Shown: in pieces, positions 24,945 through 33,212 of the stretch
Layout: the number at the start of each line of letters is the position of its first letter
How positions within the stretch are numbered: the stretch's first letter is position 1
NCBI GenBank assembly: GCA_937931165.1
Contig: CALHCI010000124.1
Span: 1-33,212, forward strand
Source: an uncultured Granulosicoccaceae bacterium
GTDB taxonomy: Bacteria > Pseudomonadota > Gammaproteobacteria > Granulosicoccales > Granulosicoccaceae
Length of the DNA: 33,212 bases
Direction of reading: 5' to 3'
The notes under the pieces: generated by a model
Seen by the model: only the letters and a program-made list of their open reading frames with translations
What the model was told of the DNA's origin: nothing
The model's database searches: none
Program-made: the position numbers and the translations under genes

Positions 24945-25490
24945 TCAGTTACAGGCTTTAGCAAGCACGCCTCTGTTAATCTCATCAAGACTGCTCAGCA
25001 GTTTAAGCGGCAGACTGTCGGAAGCGTCAGTACACCACAACACCACCGCCGAATAAATTCCACCGGCCACGTAGCTTGCCAGCTCTGCAGAAGCCCTGCC
25101 ATGCGCTTCTTCAATTTCACTGCTAACCAATCTGAATAAAAGCGCTCTGAACCTGCTTGCCACTGGAAATCCGTGAGCACTGGTATTGTTTTTGGCAAAC
25201 AGCTTTCGGTTATCACTAACGTGATTCAGAAATATCGGCAGAAATTTCAGCGTACCGGACTCACGGATCGACCTTTTGTTATTTACCTGCCGCATAGCCG
25301 CTTCAAACTGGCTCAACAGTGAATCAAGCAGATCATCCTTATTCTTAAAATGACTATAAAAGGTAGAACGTGACACATTGGCGTGTTTGCACAAATGCTG
25401 AACACTGATGTCCTCCCACGGTCTCTTCCCTAACAAAGTCCGCATACTTTTCTGCAGATCTGCATAGGTTTTTTCTACTCTTTGATCCAT
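24945..25490 (-). CDS. TetR/AcrR-family transcriptional regulator
   Basis: This 181-residue protein has the N-terminal helix-turn-helix typical of the family: ISVQHLCKHANVSRSTFYSH at about 28-47, followed by FKNKDDLLDSLL. The C-terminal ligand-binding domain is divergent, as usual. Regulators of this kind repress neighbouring genes until a small ligand binds. The two candidates are the EamA exporter downstream on the same strand and the membrane protein gene that starts divergently at 25613. The 122-bp divergent gap contains only a weak inverted repeat (ATTCT-N10-AGAAT, near 25560), so the operator is not established. Confidence 0.92.
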   Translation of the reverse strand: MDQRVEKTYADLQKSMRTLLGKRPWEDISVQHLCKHANVSRSTFYSHFKNKDDLLDSLLSQFEAAMRQVNNKRSIRESGTLKFLPIFLNHVSDNRKLFAKNNTSAHGFPVASRFRALLFRLVSSEIEEAHGRASAELASYVAGGIYSAVVLWCTDASDSLPLKLLSSLDEINRGVLAKACN

Positions 25491-25612
25491 GTGGCCTCAA
25501 CAGAATAATCGGACACTTTTGCCTGCTGTGTACGGTAACGCAACAGAACCCGAAAAACAGATTCTTACCAAACCTAGAATAACGGTTCGCATCAAACAAT
25601 AGCAAAAACACC

Positions 25613-26080
25613 ATGAAATTACCGACACATCGAATCAAAGACTACGAGTATGCATTGCCATCATTGATATACAGTGTATTGCTTGGCGTAACCACAACGA
25701 TACACCATCTGCACTCCGGTCTGATACTGCACCCACAAAGCAATGCGCTGCATATTGTCTATAACGAAATGATCCTGATACCTGCGATTATTCTTAGTAT
25801 GTATTTTTTTCTTAAGACTAAAAGCAAAATCGCATTATGGATTTACTGCGGGATTGCGGCGGCAGGGTTTTTTATACTGGGTCTTTACGAAGGCGGATGG
25901 AATCATTCCGCCAAGCTGATCGCCTACCTTAGACTCGACAATAGTTGTACCGATATTCGCGCTATTCTGCCAGCCAACAATCCAGACTTGTGGTTTTACG
26001 AGATTACCGGTGTACTGACCTTTATCTCCAGTATGGTAGCCTCCCGCTACACCTGGCTTTTTTACCGGGAGGTAGCATGA
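25613..26080 (+). CDS. hypothetical four-helix membrane protein (155 aa)
   Basis: The product has about four hydrophobic segments (near 15-35, 50-67, 72-92 and 125-145). Polar landmarks are TTIHHLHSG (28-36), LYEGGWNHSAK (about 91-101) and SCTDIRAILPANNPD near the third loop. Histidines at helix ends might bind a ligand or metal, but no family is recognised. It is divergent from the TetR regulator and is the most likely gene to share its operator. The ATG at 25613 follows a short A-rich leader (AGCAAAAACACC) without a strong ribosome binding site. The stop is followed by a long gap. Confidence 0.66.
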   Translation: MKLPTHRIKDYEYALPSLIYSVLLGVTTTIHHLHSGLILHPQSNALHIVYNEMILIPAIILSMYFFLKTKSKIALWIYCGIAAAGFFILGLYEGGWNHSAKLIAYLRLDNSCTDIRAILPANNPDLWFYEITGVLTFISSMVASRYTWLFYREVA

Positions 26081-26752
26081 GACCATCAATACAAAGCGCT
26101 TGTTTGCGGATTCTAAATAGCAGGCAACTCACGCGGGAAGTCAGTGAGACAGACAGCATTGTCTTGCATTTACAAATGGTTGACTTAGCTCCGTACCGCG
26201 GCCGTCCATCCGCATACCGGAAATGACAGGCACCACAGCGTTTTCGGGCCGCACATCATGATCATCCGGCCTGAATCTGAGTGTATGCTCACCCCGGTCC
26301 GGCGCATGCCTCACAACTATTAGGCGTGTGCTATTTTCACGCCCCCAGACAAACCGAAAAAGTCGAGCAACTGACACATGTGATTTTTCGGATAGTATGT
26401 AGTTACGCTATTACGCGGCGTGGTGCTACGCCAAATACAAATACTTGCATAGACCGGCAATACAAGTCTCATTACAACCTGCGTTGATCAGCTCCTGAAT
26501 CACCCGTACAAACCGGCTGATTAACATCGGTTAATTTATCTACCGCTGGATTGGAAGTTGCATTAGAGGCTGGGCAATCGCCTGCCACAACTACCAGCGC
26601 GACAGGCGACAGTGAATCACTGATACGGGCAGTTCTACGCGGCAACCAACTGGCCCGGCTTAATCTGCGTACCACGCGCACCGGAGATCGATCAGAACGG
26701 TCACCTAATCCACTTCACCCCTAACCGACCTGCAGCACAGGCATTCGCGTAA
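26081..26752. other. 670 bases without a convincing gene
   Basis: Short frames exist on both strands (for example 26141-26377 minus, 26281-26487 plus and 26472-26681 minus). None has a family match, a good ribosome binding site or a steady protein-like composition. A small hairpin GGCGT-GGTGCT-ACGCC lies at 26417-26432. The promoter of the GGDEF/EAL gene should lie in the last part of this stretch, but I cannot mark it with confidence. Confidence 0.4.
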
Positions 26753-29533
26753 ATGGAAAAAGGGCCTCCAACAGAATCTGCAAGTCGCTGGCATGAGCGC
26801 TTAATGCTGGACAGCCCGGTGATGGCAGCCATCTGGACCACACCCGAACCACACAATATCTCTTTCAAGCAGGTTACCCGCAATATTGATCAGCTCGGTA
26901 TAGACAGCGACAAACTGGTACGCGGGGAAATTAACTGGGTCGAGTTAATACACCCTGACGACCGGGCCGATGCCTATCGACAGGTACGTCAGGAAATCGC
27001 CAGTAACTCTCACACTTTTAACATTAGCTACCGGCTGCATACACCAGAAATTGGCACTCGCTGGATCAATACATACGGCAAAATATATCGACGCGCTGAC
27101 GGCAGCGCGCGGTATTTTGAAAGTCTTATCATTGATATCACAGAACAAAAGAATAGCGACCAGCGCTATCGCGAGCTGTTTTTGCAGGCTGAGAAACATG
27201 CCAAAGAGCTACGGTTGCTGGACGAAGTGCAGACCGCCATCGTCAATAAACAAAGTTTGCAGGATCTATACGAGGCTATTGTTGAGTCAGTAAGTTCTGT
27301 TCTGGGCTATGACCTTGTAATGATCACTCTGCTTAAAGACGACCGGATATGGCGTGGAGCACACCGTGGATATGTCGATATACCACAGAGTATCGGTATC
27401 AACGAAGGCCTGGTTGGAAAGGTCGTTAAAAGCCGCAAACCGCTTTTGGTCAAAGACGTTTCTAAAGAGCCATTGTATTTTGAAGTAAAACCGGAAGTGG
27501 TATCGAATATCTGTCTGCCATTCTTCTGTGAAGGTGAAGTCGCTGGTGTGCTTGTCATTGAGAAAGAACGAGTTGCATTAAACGAAAGAGACCTGGCGCT
27601 GCTCTCTCAGGTTACTGATAACCTCAGTCTGGCTATCGAAAATGTCCAGCTCCATGAACGTACGCGCGCCGATCTCAACCGTACACAGGCCTTGTTTGAG
27701 ATAAGCCGTTCCATCCAGGATTCTGACAACACCGAAACGATGATGGATGAAATCATTGCGAGTACCAGACAAGCGGTTTCAGCACGCTGGGCAATCATCT
27801 ACAAGTTTGATTTCCTGCAACGCACCATAGAGCAAGTCAGCAAAACAGAACATGACACAACACCGCTGCAGGCCCTGACTTTTGAACAGCTTCAGTCAGG
27901 TCTGACAGGCTGGGCAATACAACATCAACAGGTAGTGCTGACTAACGACATTGACACAGATCAGCGCGAATCTGACTACGTCAAAGATTATAGAAATCCT
28001 ACCGGACAGATCAGATCCGCAATCGTTGCACCGCTCATTGTCCGAGGCAAACCGATCGGAACGCTCGCCGTTGTCAACAGTATTGCCGATCCAATTTTCA
28101 GAGAAGAAGATCGCGAGTTAATCAGCACCGTGGCCAGTCAGTCCGCACTGGCACTCACCCAGCACCAGCTCCGAAAAGAAATACACCATCAGGCTTTTCA
28201 TGATTCACTCACAGGATTGCCTAACCGCACCATGCTCGACCAGCGACTAAAAGAATCGCTGGATCGCGCCTTACATACCGGTGATGCGATGGCGGTTATT
28301 TTTATTGATCTTGATGGATTTAAGCATATCAATGATACGCTTGGACATCAGATTGGCGATCTGTTGCTGGTTGAAGCGAGCAAGCGACTGCAACAACACA
28401 TAAGAAAAACAGACACACTGGTCAGACTGGGAGGCGACGAGTTTGCGGTTATTCTCGATGGTTTGAACAACCGCGCGCAGGCCATGTCTATCGGTGAGTC
28501 GCTGCTGGGTTCACTGCAACCCTATTTTCAAATTGATCATCATCGTCTCAATGTTGGAGCAAGCATGGGTATTAGCCTGTACCCGGAAGATGCGGCAGAA
28601 GCACCTAACCTGCTGCGTTATGCAGACAGCGCTATGTACCAGGCAAAAGCCGACGGTAAAAACAAGGTGCGCAGCTTTGTTCCCGAACTTGCAGAAAAAG
28701 CCAACCAGCGGTTGCAACTGGAAAAACAACTGGGCAAGGCTATAGAAAATAACGAACTGTTTATCGAATACCAGCCCCAGATCAGTCTTGAGCATAGTCT
28801 TGAGCACAGTCCCGAGAACAATCAAATGATCGGACTGGAAGCCCTGCTACGCTGGCAACATCCGGAACACGGCAGGATACCCCCGGACGTTTTTATTCCA
28901 GTCGCAGAGGAAAGCGGTCTTATTGTACCGATCGGCAAGTGGGTACTTGAGCAAGTCTGCAACCAGGCAAAACAGTGGCTGGACAAAGGTTACCCGGCAC
29001 TGCGATTCGCCGTTAATATTTCTTCTATCCAGTTTGAACGAGATGACTTTATCGGACAGGTAGAGGAAGTAATCAGTCACTCCGGTATACCACCGAGTCT
29101 GCTCGAACTTGAGCTTACCGAATCAGTGGTCATGCAGGATGTAGAACAAGTCATTGACAGACTGCACAAGCTGCAAAAAATGGGTGTCGATATCGCCATT
29201 GATGATTTTGGTACGGGTTACTCTTCACTGAGATACCTGCAGCAACTGCCGCTCAATGCACTTAAAATAGATCGTTCTTTCATCACCACAGCCATCGAAG
29301 CACCGGCAGATCAGGCGCTAATAGAGACCATTATTTCACTAGCACAGCGCTTCGGGTTAAGAACGGTTGCCGAAGGTGTTGAACACCAGGCCCAACTTGA
29401 GTATCTGCAACGGGTTGGTTGCAATCAAGCGCAAGGGTTCTACTTTGCCAGACCAATGCCGTTTAGCGAAATCGAAAACACTTATTTTGTCAACTGCTCC
29501 AACCGGATTTCCGGCAACGGACTGGCAGCCTGA
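26753..29533 (+). CDS. PAS-GAF-GAF-GGDEF-EAL cyclic-di-GMP regulator
   Basis: This 926-residue cytosolic sensor probably makes and/or breaks cyclic di-GMP. Domains in order: PAS (about 20-133, ending in DITEQK), a short coiled coil, GAF (about 168-300), GAF (about 315-475), GGDEF (about 480-640) and EAL (about 655-905). The cyclase signature RLGGDEF is intact, and an RxxD inhibitory site (RKTD) lies five residues before it. The phosphodiesterase side keeps EALLRW, VNISSIQF, DDFGTGYSSL and AEGVEHQ, so both activities are possible. There are no membrane helices, so the signal is intracellular. An LEHSLEHSPE duplication sits just before the EAL motif. The start at 26753 lacks a clear ribosome binding site; Met18 is an alternative that would leave the PAS core intact. 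Its tail converges with the lipoprotein gene. Confidence 0.95.
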   Translation: MEKGPPTESASRWHERLMLDSPVMAAIWTTPEPHNISFKQVTRNIDQLGIDSDKLVRGEINWVELIHPDDRADAYRQVRQEIASNSHTFNISYRLHTPEIGTRWINTYGKIYRRADGSARYFESLIIDITEQKNSDQRYRELFLQAEKHAKELRLLDEVQTAIVNKQSLQDLYEAIVESVSSVLGYDLVMITLLKDDRIWRGAHRGYVDIPQSIGINEGLVGKVVKSRKPLLVKDVSKEPLYFEVKPEVVSNICLPFFCEGEVAGVLVIEKERVALNERDLALLSQVTDNLSLAIENVQLHERTRADLNRTQALFEISRSIQDSDNTETMMDEIIASTRQAVSARWAIIYKFDFLQRTIEQVSKTEHDTTPLQALTFEQLQSGLTGWAIQHQQVVLTNDIDTDQRESDYVKDYRNPTGQIRSAIVAPLIVRGKPIGTLAVVNSIADPIFREEDRELISTVASQSALALTQHQLRKEIHHQAFHDSLTGLPNRTMLDQRLKESLDRALHTGDAMAVIFIDLDGFKHINDTLGHQIGDLLLVEASKRLQQHIRKTDTLVRLGGDEFAVILDGLNNRAQAMSIGESLLGSLQPYFQIDHHRLNVGASMGISLYPEDAAEAPNLLRYADSAMYQAKADGKNKVRSFVPELAEKANQRLQLEKQLGKAIENNELFIEYQPQISLEHSLEHSPENNQMIGLEALLRWQHPEHGRIPPDVFIPVAEESGLIVPIGKWVLEQVCNQAKQWLDKGYPALRFAVNISSIQFERDDFIGQVEEVISHSGIPPSLLELELTESVVMQDVEQVIDRLHKLQKMGVDIAIDDFGTGYSSLRYLQQLPLNALKIDRSFITTAIEAPADQALIETIISLAQRFGLRTVAEGVEHQAQLEYLQRVGCNQAQGFYFARPMPFSEIENTYFVNCSNRISGNGLAA

Positions 29534-29543
29534 CTGCTGCATT

Positions 29544-31655
29544 TTACGGACAATTAAAAGAGACCCTTGTACCACTGCCAGTGGTGATCGCGACCTGACT
29601 TGCCGTCACCAGTCGACTGCTATCGACTGTCGCAACACCCGAATCAGTAGTCTGCCCGTCACTCACTCTACGCGCTGTCCAGTTGCATTGCGCATTCACC
29701 GCCGGATTAAACTGCCGGGTATTGCGCGGGGTAATGTCAGCCCGCTGCTCAGAAGCGGTAGAACGCAGAGTAATTTCGTATCGGCTGGTTTGATCGACAA
29801 TACCTGAACCAAAACCGTACTGAGGCGTCGACCATTCGAGATTAGTCTGATAAAGATCATCTCCGCTCGAAGGTGGATAGAGACGCCCTGATCCCGATGC
29901 ATTATGCAAACCCGGGTAACTCAGATCGTTCGGATAACGCCAGCTGCCCACTTCAAACTGATAAAGATTCTGATTGACTGCATCAAACGCACGCCACTCA
30001 TGACCTATGCCTTCCCGGGCGGTGGCACTATAGGCAACTCTGGCGTCGGTAAATGCGGAAAATGTCGGATTGCCCTGGGTCTGCCAGTCAATCACATCAT
30101 CGGCCTTGCCAAAATCTATCATCAGATAGGAAAAGTCATCTGCCCTGCGTCGCCTCACCTGCTCGTGGTGGTTCATCCAGTTCCACACACCGGTTGGCTG
30201 ACTGCCGCCTTCACCGTAGCGTTGAATAGCATCAGAGTACAACCCCCGGTTAACAATAGGCAGATTCTGATCTACTGGTCCAAACAGTCTGCGAAAATTC
30301 GTACGAAACCGGGTACTGGTCTGGTAATTCATCATTGGCTGACTGGCATAGACACCGGCAAACACCGAAGGGTATCGCAGGCCAAGACTCACCGACCCGG
30401 ACGCACCCATCGAATTGCCATAGACATGCGTCAGATTGCTATCGATATTAAATTCCGGGTTATTAATGGTTTCATTGATTGCCTTCATCACACGTTGTTC
30501 GGTGAAATTTTCAATCACCCCCTGAAACGGCGTATCGCCATTGCGACGATAGTCGTGATCCCGTGCATGCCCGTACCACCAGGTGTGAAAGGTATTTTCC
30601 TGATCACCCGGGTCAATTGGCATTAACTGAATAACCTGCCACTGATAACGCACCTCCTCCAGCAGCGTAGGAAAATAGCCATACGCGTGCAGCTCGACTT
30701 GCAACGGATACGACCGTGAAGGATTGTAATTAAAGGGCAGCGCTACAAAGTAGTTGAAGGCGTAACCATTCAGAGTCGGGTTCCACTGTTGATAATCCAT
30801 GTACTGCGTGTACAAACGCCCTTTGCCACCATTAACAGACAGGGTTAATACCGGTTGAGGTGTACCGGTAAACTCCTGCACAGAGGCTGAGTTCTGACCC
30901 GCGATCACCGCTCTGTTTTCAAACCCGTCTAACACCGTGGTCACTGCATAGTAGCCGGTACCGGAGTTATCAACGGTATGCACAAAAAGGCCGCTGTTAT
31001 CGGCAAGCGGTGCACCCAGATCTTCAATAACAAAATAGGCCGGCACATCGGTAACCGCGTATCGATGTAAACTGGTGTTATTGTCGAGCGGCCCCCAGCG
31101 ACTGGTCAGCAGCACTGCAGAATCAATGTTGTCGGTTGTGATGGGCTGATCTGACCGATAGACATGATAGCCGGCACTTGCTGCCGGCTCATCCCAGGTG
31201 ATGAAAGTCTGACCACTGCGGTGTCTCAGGGACAAACCGGATACAACCGTACCGTTGTCATCCGGATTACCATTTTCGTTTGTATTATCAGTTTCGTTAT
31301 TACCGTTATTTGGATCTTCCGAGTCGTTGTCTTCATCAGGGTTTTCGTCGGGAGGAGTACTGTCGGGATTGTTACCTTCATTGTCAGTGCTGTTTTCCGG
31401 TGTCTGATCATCCGGCTGATCCTGCGGAGATTCATCTGTCGTTGACTCTCCCCCGGTGCTGCCGGAATCTTCGTCTGTTGATCCACTTCCACCGCTGCCG
31501 GCCTCGTCTGCGGTATTGTCTGATGTCAGGCAATTCTGTGCATTAGCACAATCTATCGAGCCACCTCCGTCACACGCAGTCAGGAACAAACAGCACCCGC
31601 CACCCAGCAGTATTGTGCGCACAACAGAAACTAATTGGATTTTTGAGAAAGTCAT
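29544..31655 (-). CDS. lipoprotein with FnIII-like and alpha/beta-hydrolase domains
   Basis: This envelope lipoprotein has 703 residues. The signal peptide ends in the lipobox LTAC (Cys28) followed by Asp29, which by the E. coli +2 rule would favour inner-membrane retention. Residues about 43-135 are an acidic Asn/Asp/Glu/Pro/Ser/Gly linker. A fibronectin-III-like segment follows (SLRHRSGQTFITWDEP, 142-157; AGYHVYRSDQP, 161-171). The catalytic part resembles PHB-depolymerase or prolyl-oligopeptidase-type esterases, with nucleophile Ser415 in YGNSMGASGS; Asp519 or Asp520 and His552 (GIGHEW) are candidate partners. The likely activity is hydrolysis of an ester or a polymer outside the cytoplasm. 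I chose the ATG at 31655 because it places the signal peptide correctly; an upstream in-frame ATG at 31709 would spoil it. It is divergent from the lyase-like gene. Confidence 0.88.
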   Translation of the reverse strand: MTFSKIQLVSVVRTILLGGGCCLFLTACDGGGSIDCANAQNCLTSDNTADEAGSGGSGSTDEDSGSTGGESTTDESPQDQPDDQTPENSTDNEGNNPDSTPPDENPDEDNDSEDPNNGNNETDNTNENGNPDDNGTVVSGLSLRHRSGQTFITWDEPAASAGYHVYRSDQPITTDNIDSAVLLTSRWGPLDNNTSLHRYAVTDVPAYFVIEDLGAPLADNSGLFVHTVDNSGTGYYAVTTVLDGFENRAVIAGQNSASVQEFTGTPQPVLTLSVNGGKGRLYTQYMDYQQWNPTLNGYAFNYFVALPFNYNPSRSYPLQVELHAYGYFPTLLEEVRYQWQVIQLMPIDPGDQENTFHTWWYGHARDHDYRRNGDTPFQGVIENFTEQRVMKAINETINNPEFNIDSNLTHVYGNSMGASGSVSLGLRYPSVFAGVYASQPMMNYQTSTRFRTNFRRLFGPVDQNLPIVNRGLYSDAIQRYGEGGSQPTGVWNWMNHHEQVRRRRADDFSYLMIDFGKADDVIDWQTQGNPTFSAFTDARVAYSATAREGIGHEWRAFDAVNQNLYQFEVGSWRYPNDLSYPGLHNASGSGRLYPPSSGDDLYQTNLEWSTPQYGFGSGIVDQTSRYEITLRSTASEQRADITPRNTRQFNPAVNAQCNWTARRVSDGQTTDSGVATVDSSRLVTASQVAITTGSGTRVSFNCP

Positions 31656-32068
31656 TGAAAACTCGGTGAATAAAACCGCGGCGGGTGGAGTGTAACAATG
31701 ACACCTCACCCATGGCGAACGCGTGCTGAACAGTTACGGCCGGTTAACACATTAGTTTACCGGTTCACATGATCTTGAAACCGGTTGTGCTGAGCTGCGC
31801 CGTTAAAAGACTATTTGCGATGAGCCCGGGCGCGATGACCGCGGTTTCGTCATCGTGCCAGACCAATGTTTGCCAGTCCAATGTTCGCAAGAACAATGTT
31901 TGCCAAACCAATGTTATCTTGGCTGCGCTGACGGGTACACTGTTACCCGGAGACCGTTCTGAAAGCAGTGTGTGCTTGCAGCTGCACTGGATGGCCGCGG
32001 TATACAATCATGCGCTTGTTGCAGTAGTGGTTCTCAACAACGGCAACAGCATTTATCAGACTCACACT
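31656..32068. other. divergent gap with an open frame leading into the lyase-like gene
   Basis: This 413-bp region separates the lipoprotein and lyase-like genes. On the plus strand the frame of the lyase stays open back to an ATG at 31769, with other in-frame ATGs at 31820 and 31991. The predicted extension of up to 100 residues is not seen in HutH-type enzymes, so it is more likely untranslated, but it is not excluded. It contains the 15-bp repeat block listed separately. No clear promoter boxes or ribosome binding site before 32069 were found. Confidence 0.4.
31862..31921 (+). repeat. four direct 15-bp repeats upstream of the lyase-like gene
   Basis: Units start at 31862, 31877, 31892 and 31907 and share the core (A/C)CAATGTT; the first three continue with (T/C)GC(C/A)A(G/A), while the fourth diverges after the core. 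The spacing is exactly 15 bp. In the frame of the downstream gene they read TNVCQ, SNVRK, NNVCQ and TNVIL, a pattern like A-[DN]-[LV]-x-x pentapeptide repeats. They may instead be binding sites for a regulator, lying about 150-200 bp upstream of the likely start. Confidence 0.7.
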
Positions 32069-33212
32069 ATGAACAATCATCCGATTACACTCTACGGCAA
32101 GGCACTGACCACACAGTCGTTGCAGGCGATTGCCTCAGGCGCTCCCGTTGCACTCTGTCGTGAAGGCATTGCGGTGATGCATGCAGCACGCGCGGTAATC
32201 GAAGAGGCAACCGGGTCCGGCCAGCCGATTTATGGCGTCACCACCGGGCTTGGCCCCAAGGTTGTCGACACTATGCCGGACAGTGCCGTCGATACTTTTT
32301 CGGTGGCCACCATCAGAGGGCGAGCACATGCAGTTGGCAACCCGTTACCTGCGGCACAGGTCAGAGCAGGTATGGCAGTACGTGCCAATACGCTGCTCAG
32401 CGGTGCAGCCGGGGCCAGAGCAGCACTGGCAGAACATATTGTCACCTGCCTGAACCATAATCTAACGCCTGCCATTCCGGAAACCGGCACCATTGGTGTT
32501 GCAGATCTTGGCTGGGGCGGCGCACTGGGTAGTGCCTTGATTGGTGAAGGACACATGCTGAATGATCAGAGCAACGTCATCGATGCTCGACTGGCGATGC
32601 AGGAAGCCGGTATCACACCCTATGCACCACAACTGCGAGAGGGTCTGGCACTGGTATCGCACTCGTCAATAACCGCCGGTATGACAGCATTGGGCTGGTG
32701 TGAACTAAAAACGGTTTACGACGCTGCACAAACCGCTGCCGCCTTATCGATGGAGGGATTTAGAGCCAACGTATCAGCGCTTGATGAACGATTGCTTTTA
32801 CTGCGTCCTCAAGCCGGACAACAGACTGCTGCGACACAACTACTGGCATTGATGGCAGGTTCTGAGCTGCTGAATAAAGCGTCGGCCAGACGGCTGCAAG
32901 ACCCGCTTAGCATTAGGAATATTGCTCAGGTGCAAGGTGCGGTTCAGGCAACCCTCAATACACTTGAGCTGGCAGTGCATGATGAAATCAACGGCGCATC
33001 CGACAACCCTGCCGTGCTTTACCAGGACCGCGAGGTGTTATCACACGGTGGCTACCTGCCGGTTTATTTGCACATTGCACTCACCAGTACACTGAATGCC
33101 ATGGTACATCTGGCTGCATTGCAGGTATCACGCATATCCAAACTTTTGTTCGCACGGTTTACCGGTTTAACTAACGGACTGACTGATGCAGGCACCGATG
33201 GCGCGGGGCTTT
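32069..33212 (+). CDS. ammonia-lyase superfamily protein lacking the MIO triad (3' end cut off)
   Basis: The first 381 residues run off the window with no stop. The fold clearly matches histidine/phenylalanine ammonia-lyases: IYGVTTGLG with Tyr55, VRANTLLSG (104-112), LREGLALV, QDPLSIRN (277-284) and DEINGASDNP. HutH makes its MIO electrophile from Ala142-Ser143-Gly144 in GASGDL. Here that segment is GTIGVADLGWGG (140-151), one residue shorter and without Ala-Ser-Gly, so MIO cannot form in the usual way. Two more active-site positions are changed: Asn of LNGT is Ser197 and the Tyr before SLR is Leu280; Arg283 is kept. The Y55 loop has Thr in place of the usual Asn. An altered or lost catalytic role is therefore likely. 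The ATG at 32069 is chosen from homology. It is not part of a visible hut operon. Confidence 0.88.
   Translation, partial: MNNHPITLYGKALTTQSLQAIASGAPVALCREGIAVMHAARAVIEEATGSGQPIYGVTTGLGPKVVDTMPDSAVDTFSVATIRGRAHAVGNPLPAAQVRAGMAVRANTLLSGAAGARAALAEHIVTCLNHNLTPAIPETGTIGVADLGWGGALGSALIGEGHMLNDQSNVIDARLAMQEAGITPYAPQLREGLALVSHSSITAGMTALGWCELKTVYDAAQTAAALSMEGFRANVSALDERLLLLRPQAGQQTAATQLLALMAGSELLNKASARRLQDPLSIRNIAQVQGAVQATLNTLELAVHDEINGASDNPAVLYQDREVLSHGGYLPVYLHIALTSTLNAMVHLAALQVSRISKLLFARFTGLTNGLTDAGTDGAGL

Noticed and set aside
26141..26681. Three short frames in the gap before the GGDEF/EAL gene.
   Set aside because: None has a recognisable motif or start signal, and composition shifts along each frame; the stretch is better described as intergenic.
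29904..30626. A 240-codon plus-strand frame opposite the lipoprotein gene.
   Set aside because: It lies wholly antisense to a clearly recognisable hydrolase, has no family signature, and its composition (rich in Ile, His, Arg) is typical of a shadow frame.

Overview
The window (about half G+C by eye) looks like the chromosome of a free-living, probably marine, gammaproteobacterium. The main reasons are a giant LEPR-XLL/DUF4347 surface protein with RTX and cadherin-like repeats, a PAS-GAF-GAF-GGDEF-EAL regulator, a two-HMA copper ATPase and proteobacterial-type metabolic enzymes. Genus cannot be fixed. No rRNA, tRNA, CRISPR array, insertion sequence or phage gene was seen.

Layout. Positions 1-72 hold the first codons of a minus-strand gene, perhaps a pterin carbinolamine dehydratase, followed by about 700 bases with no convincing gene. 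A copper-exporting P-type ATPase (770-3229, minus) sits behind a well-formed CueR/MerR-type promoter at 3261-3291. Next come a small plus-strand ORF (3474-3656), then a minus-strand pair that overlaps by ATGA: a 2-hydroxyacid dehydrogenase and a CurA-like NADP-dependent oxidoreductase. A DUF861-type cupin is divergent from an M24 'pita-bread' hydrolase of the creatinase/DoeA type. An orphan histidine kinase and a small membrane protein close this metabolic part.

Positions 9375-20876 are one 3833-codon gene, a third of the window. In order it has a LEPR-XLL motif, a DUF4347 domain with a His/Cys pair, a beta-rich region, RTX-like glycine/aspartate repeats, 18 tandem 124-residue repeats (exactly 18 x 372 nt in total), cadherin/CSPG-like modules, and a C-terminal membrane segment with an acidic tail. 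No type I secretion genes lie nearby.

Downstream are an ArgE-type deacetylase convergent with a CDGSH-glutamate synthase-domain fusion, an EamA transporter, a TetR regulator divergent from a small membrane protein, the GGDEF/EAL regulator, and a lipoprotein hydrolase with a long acidic linker. The window ends inside a gene of the histidine/phenylalanine ammonia-lyase superfamily.

Most unusual signal. The terminal lyase homologue aligns with HutH with almost no shift in numbering, yet lacks the Ala-Ser-Gly triad that forms the MIO cofactor and has changes at two other active-site positions. Upstream of it is a block of four 15-bp repeats that reads in frame as pentapeptide-like units. Together with the M24 protein that lacks its canonical metal ligands, it is one of two enzyme-fold proteins here that appear to have moved away from the chemistry of their family.
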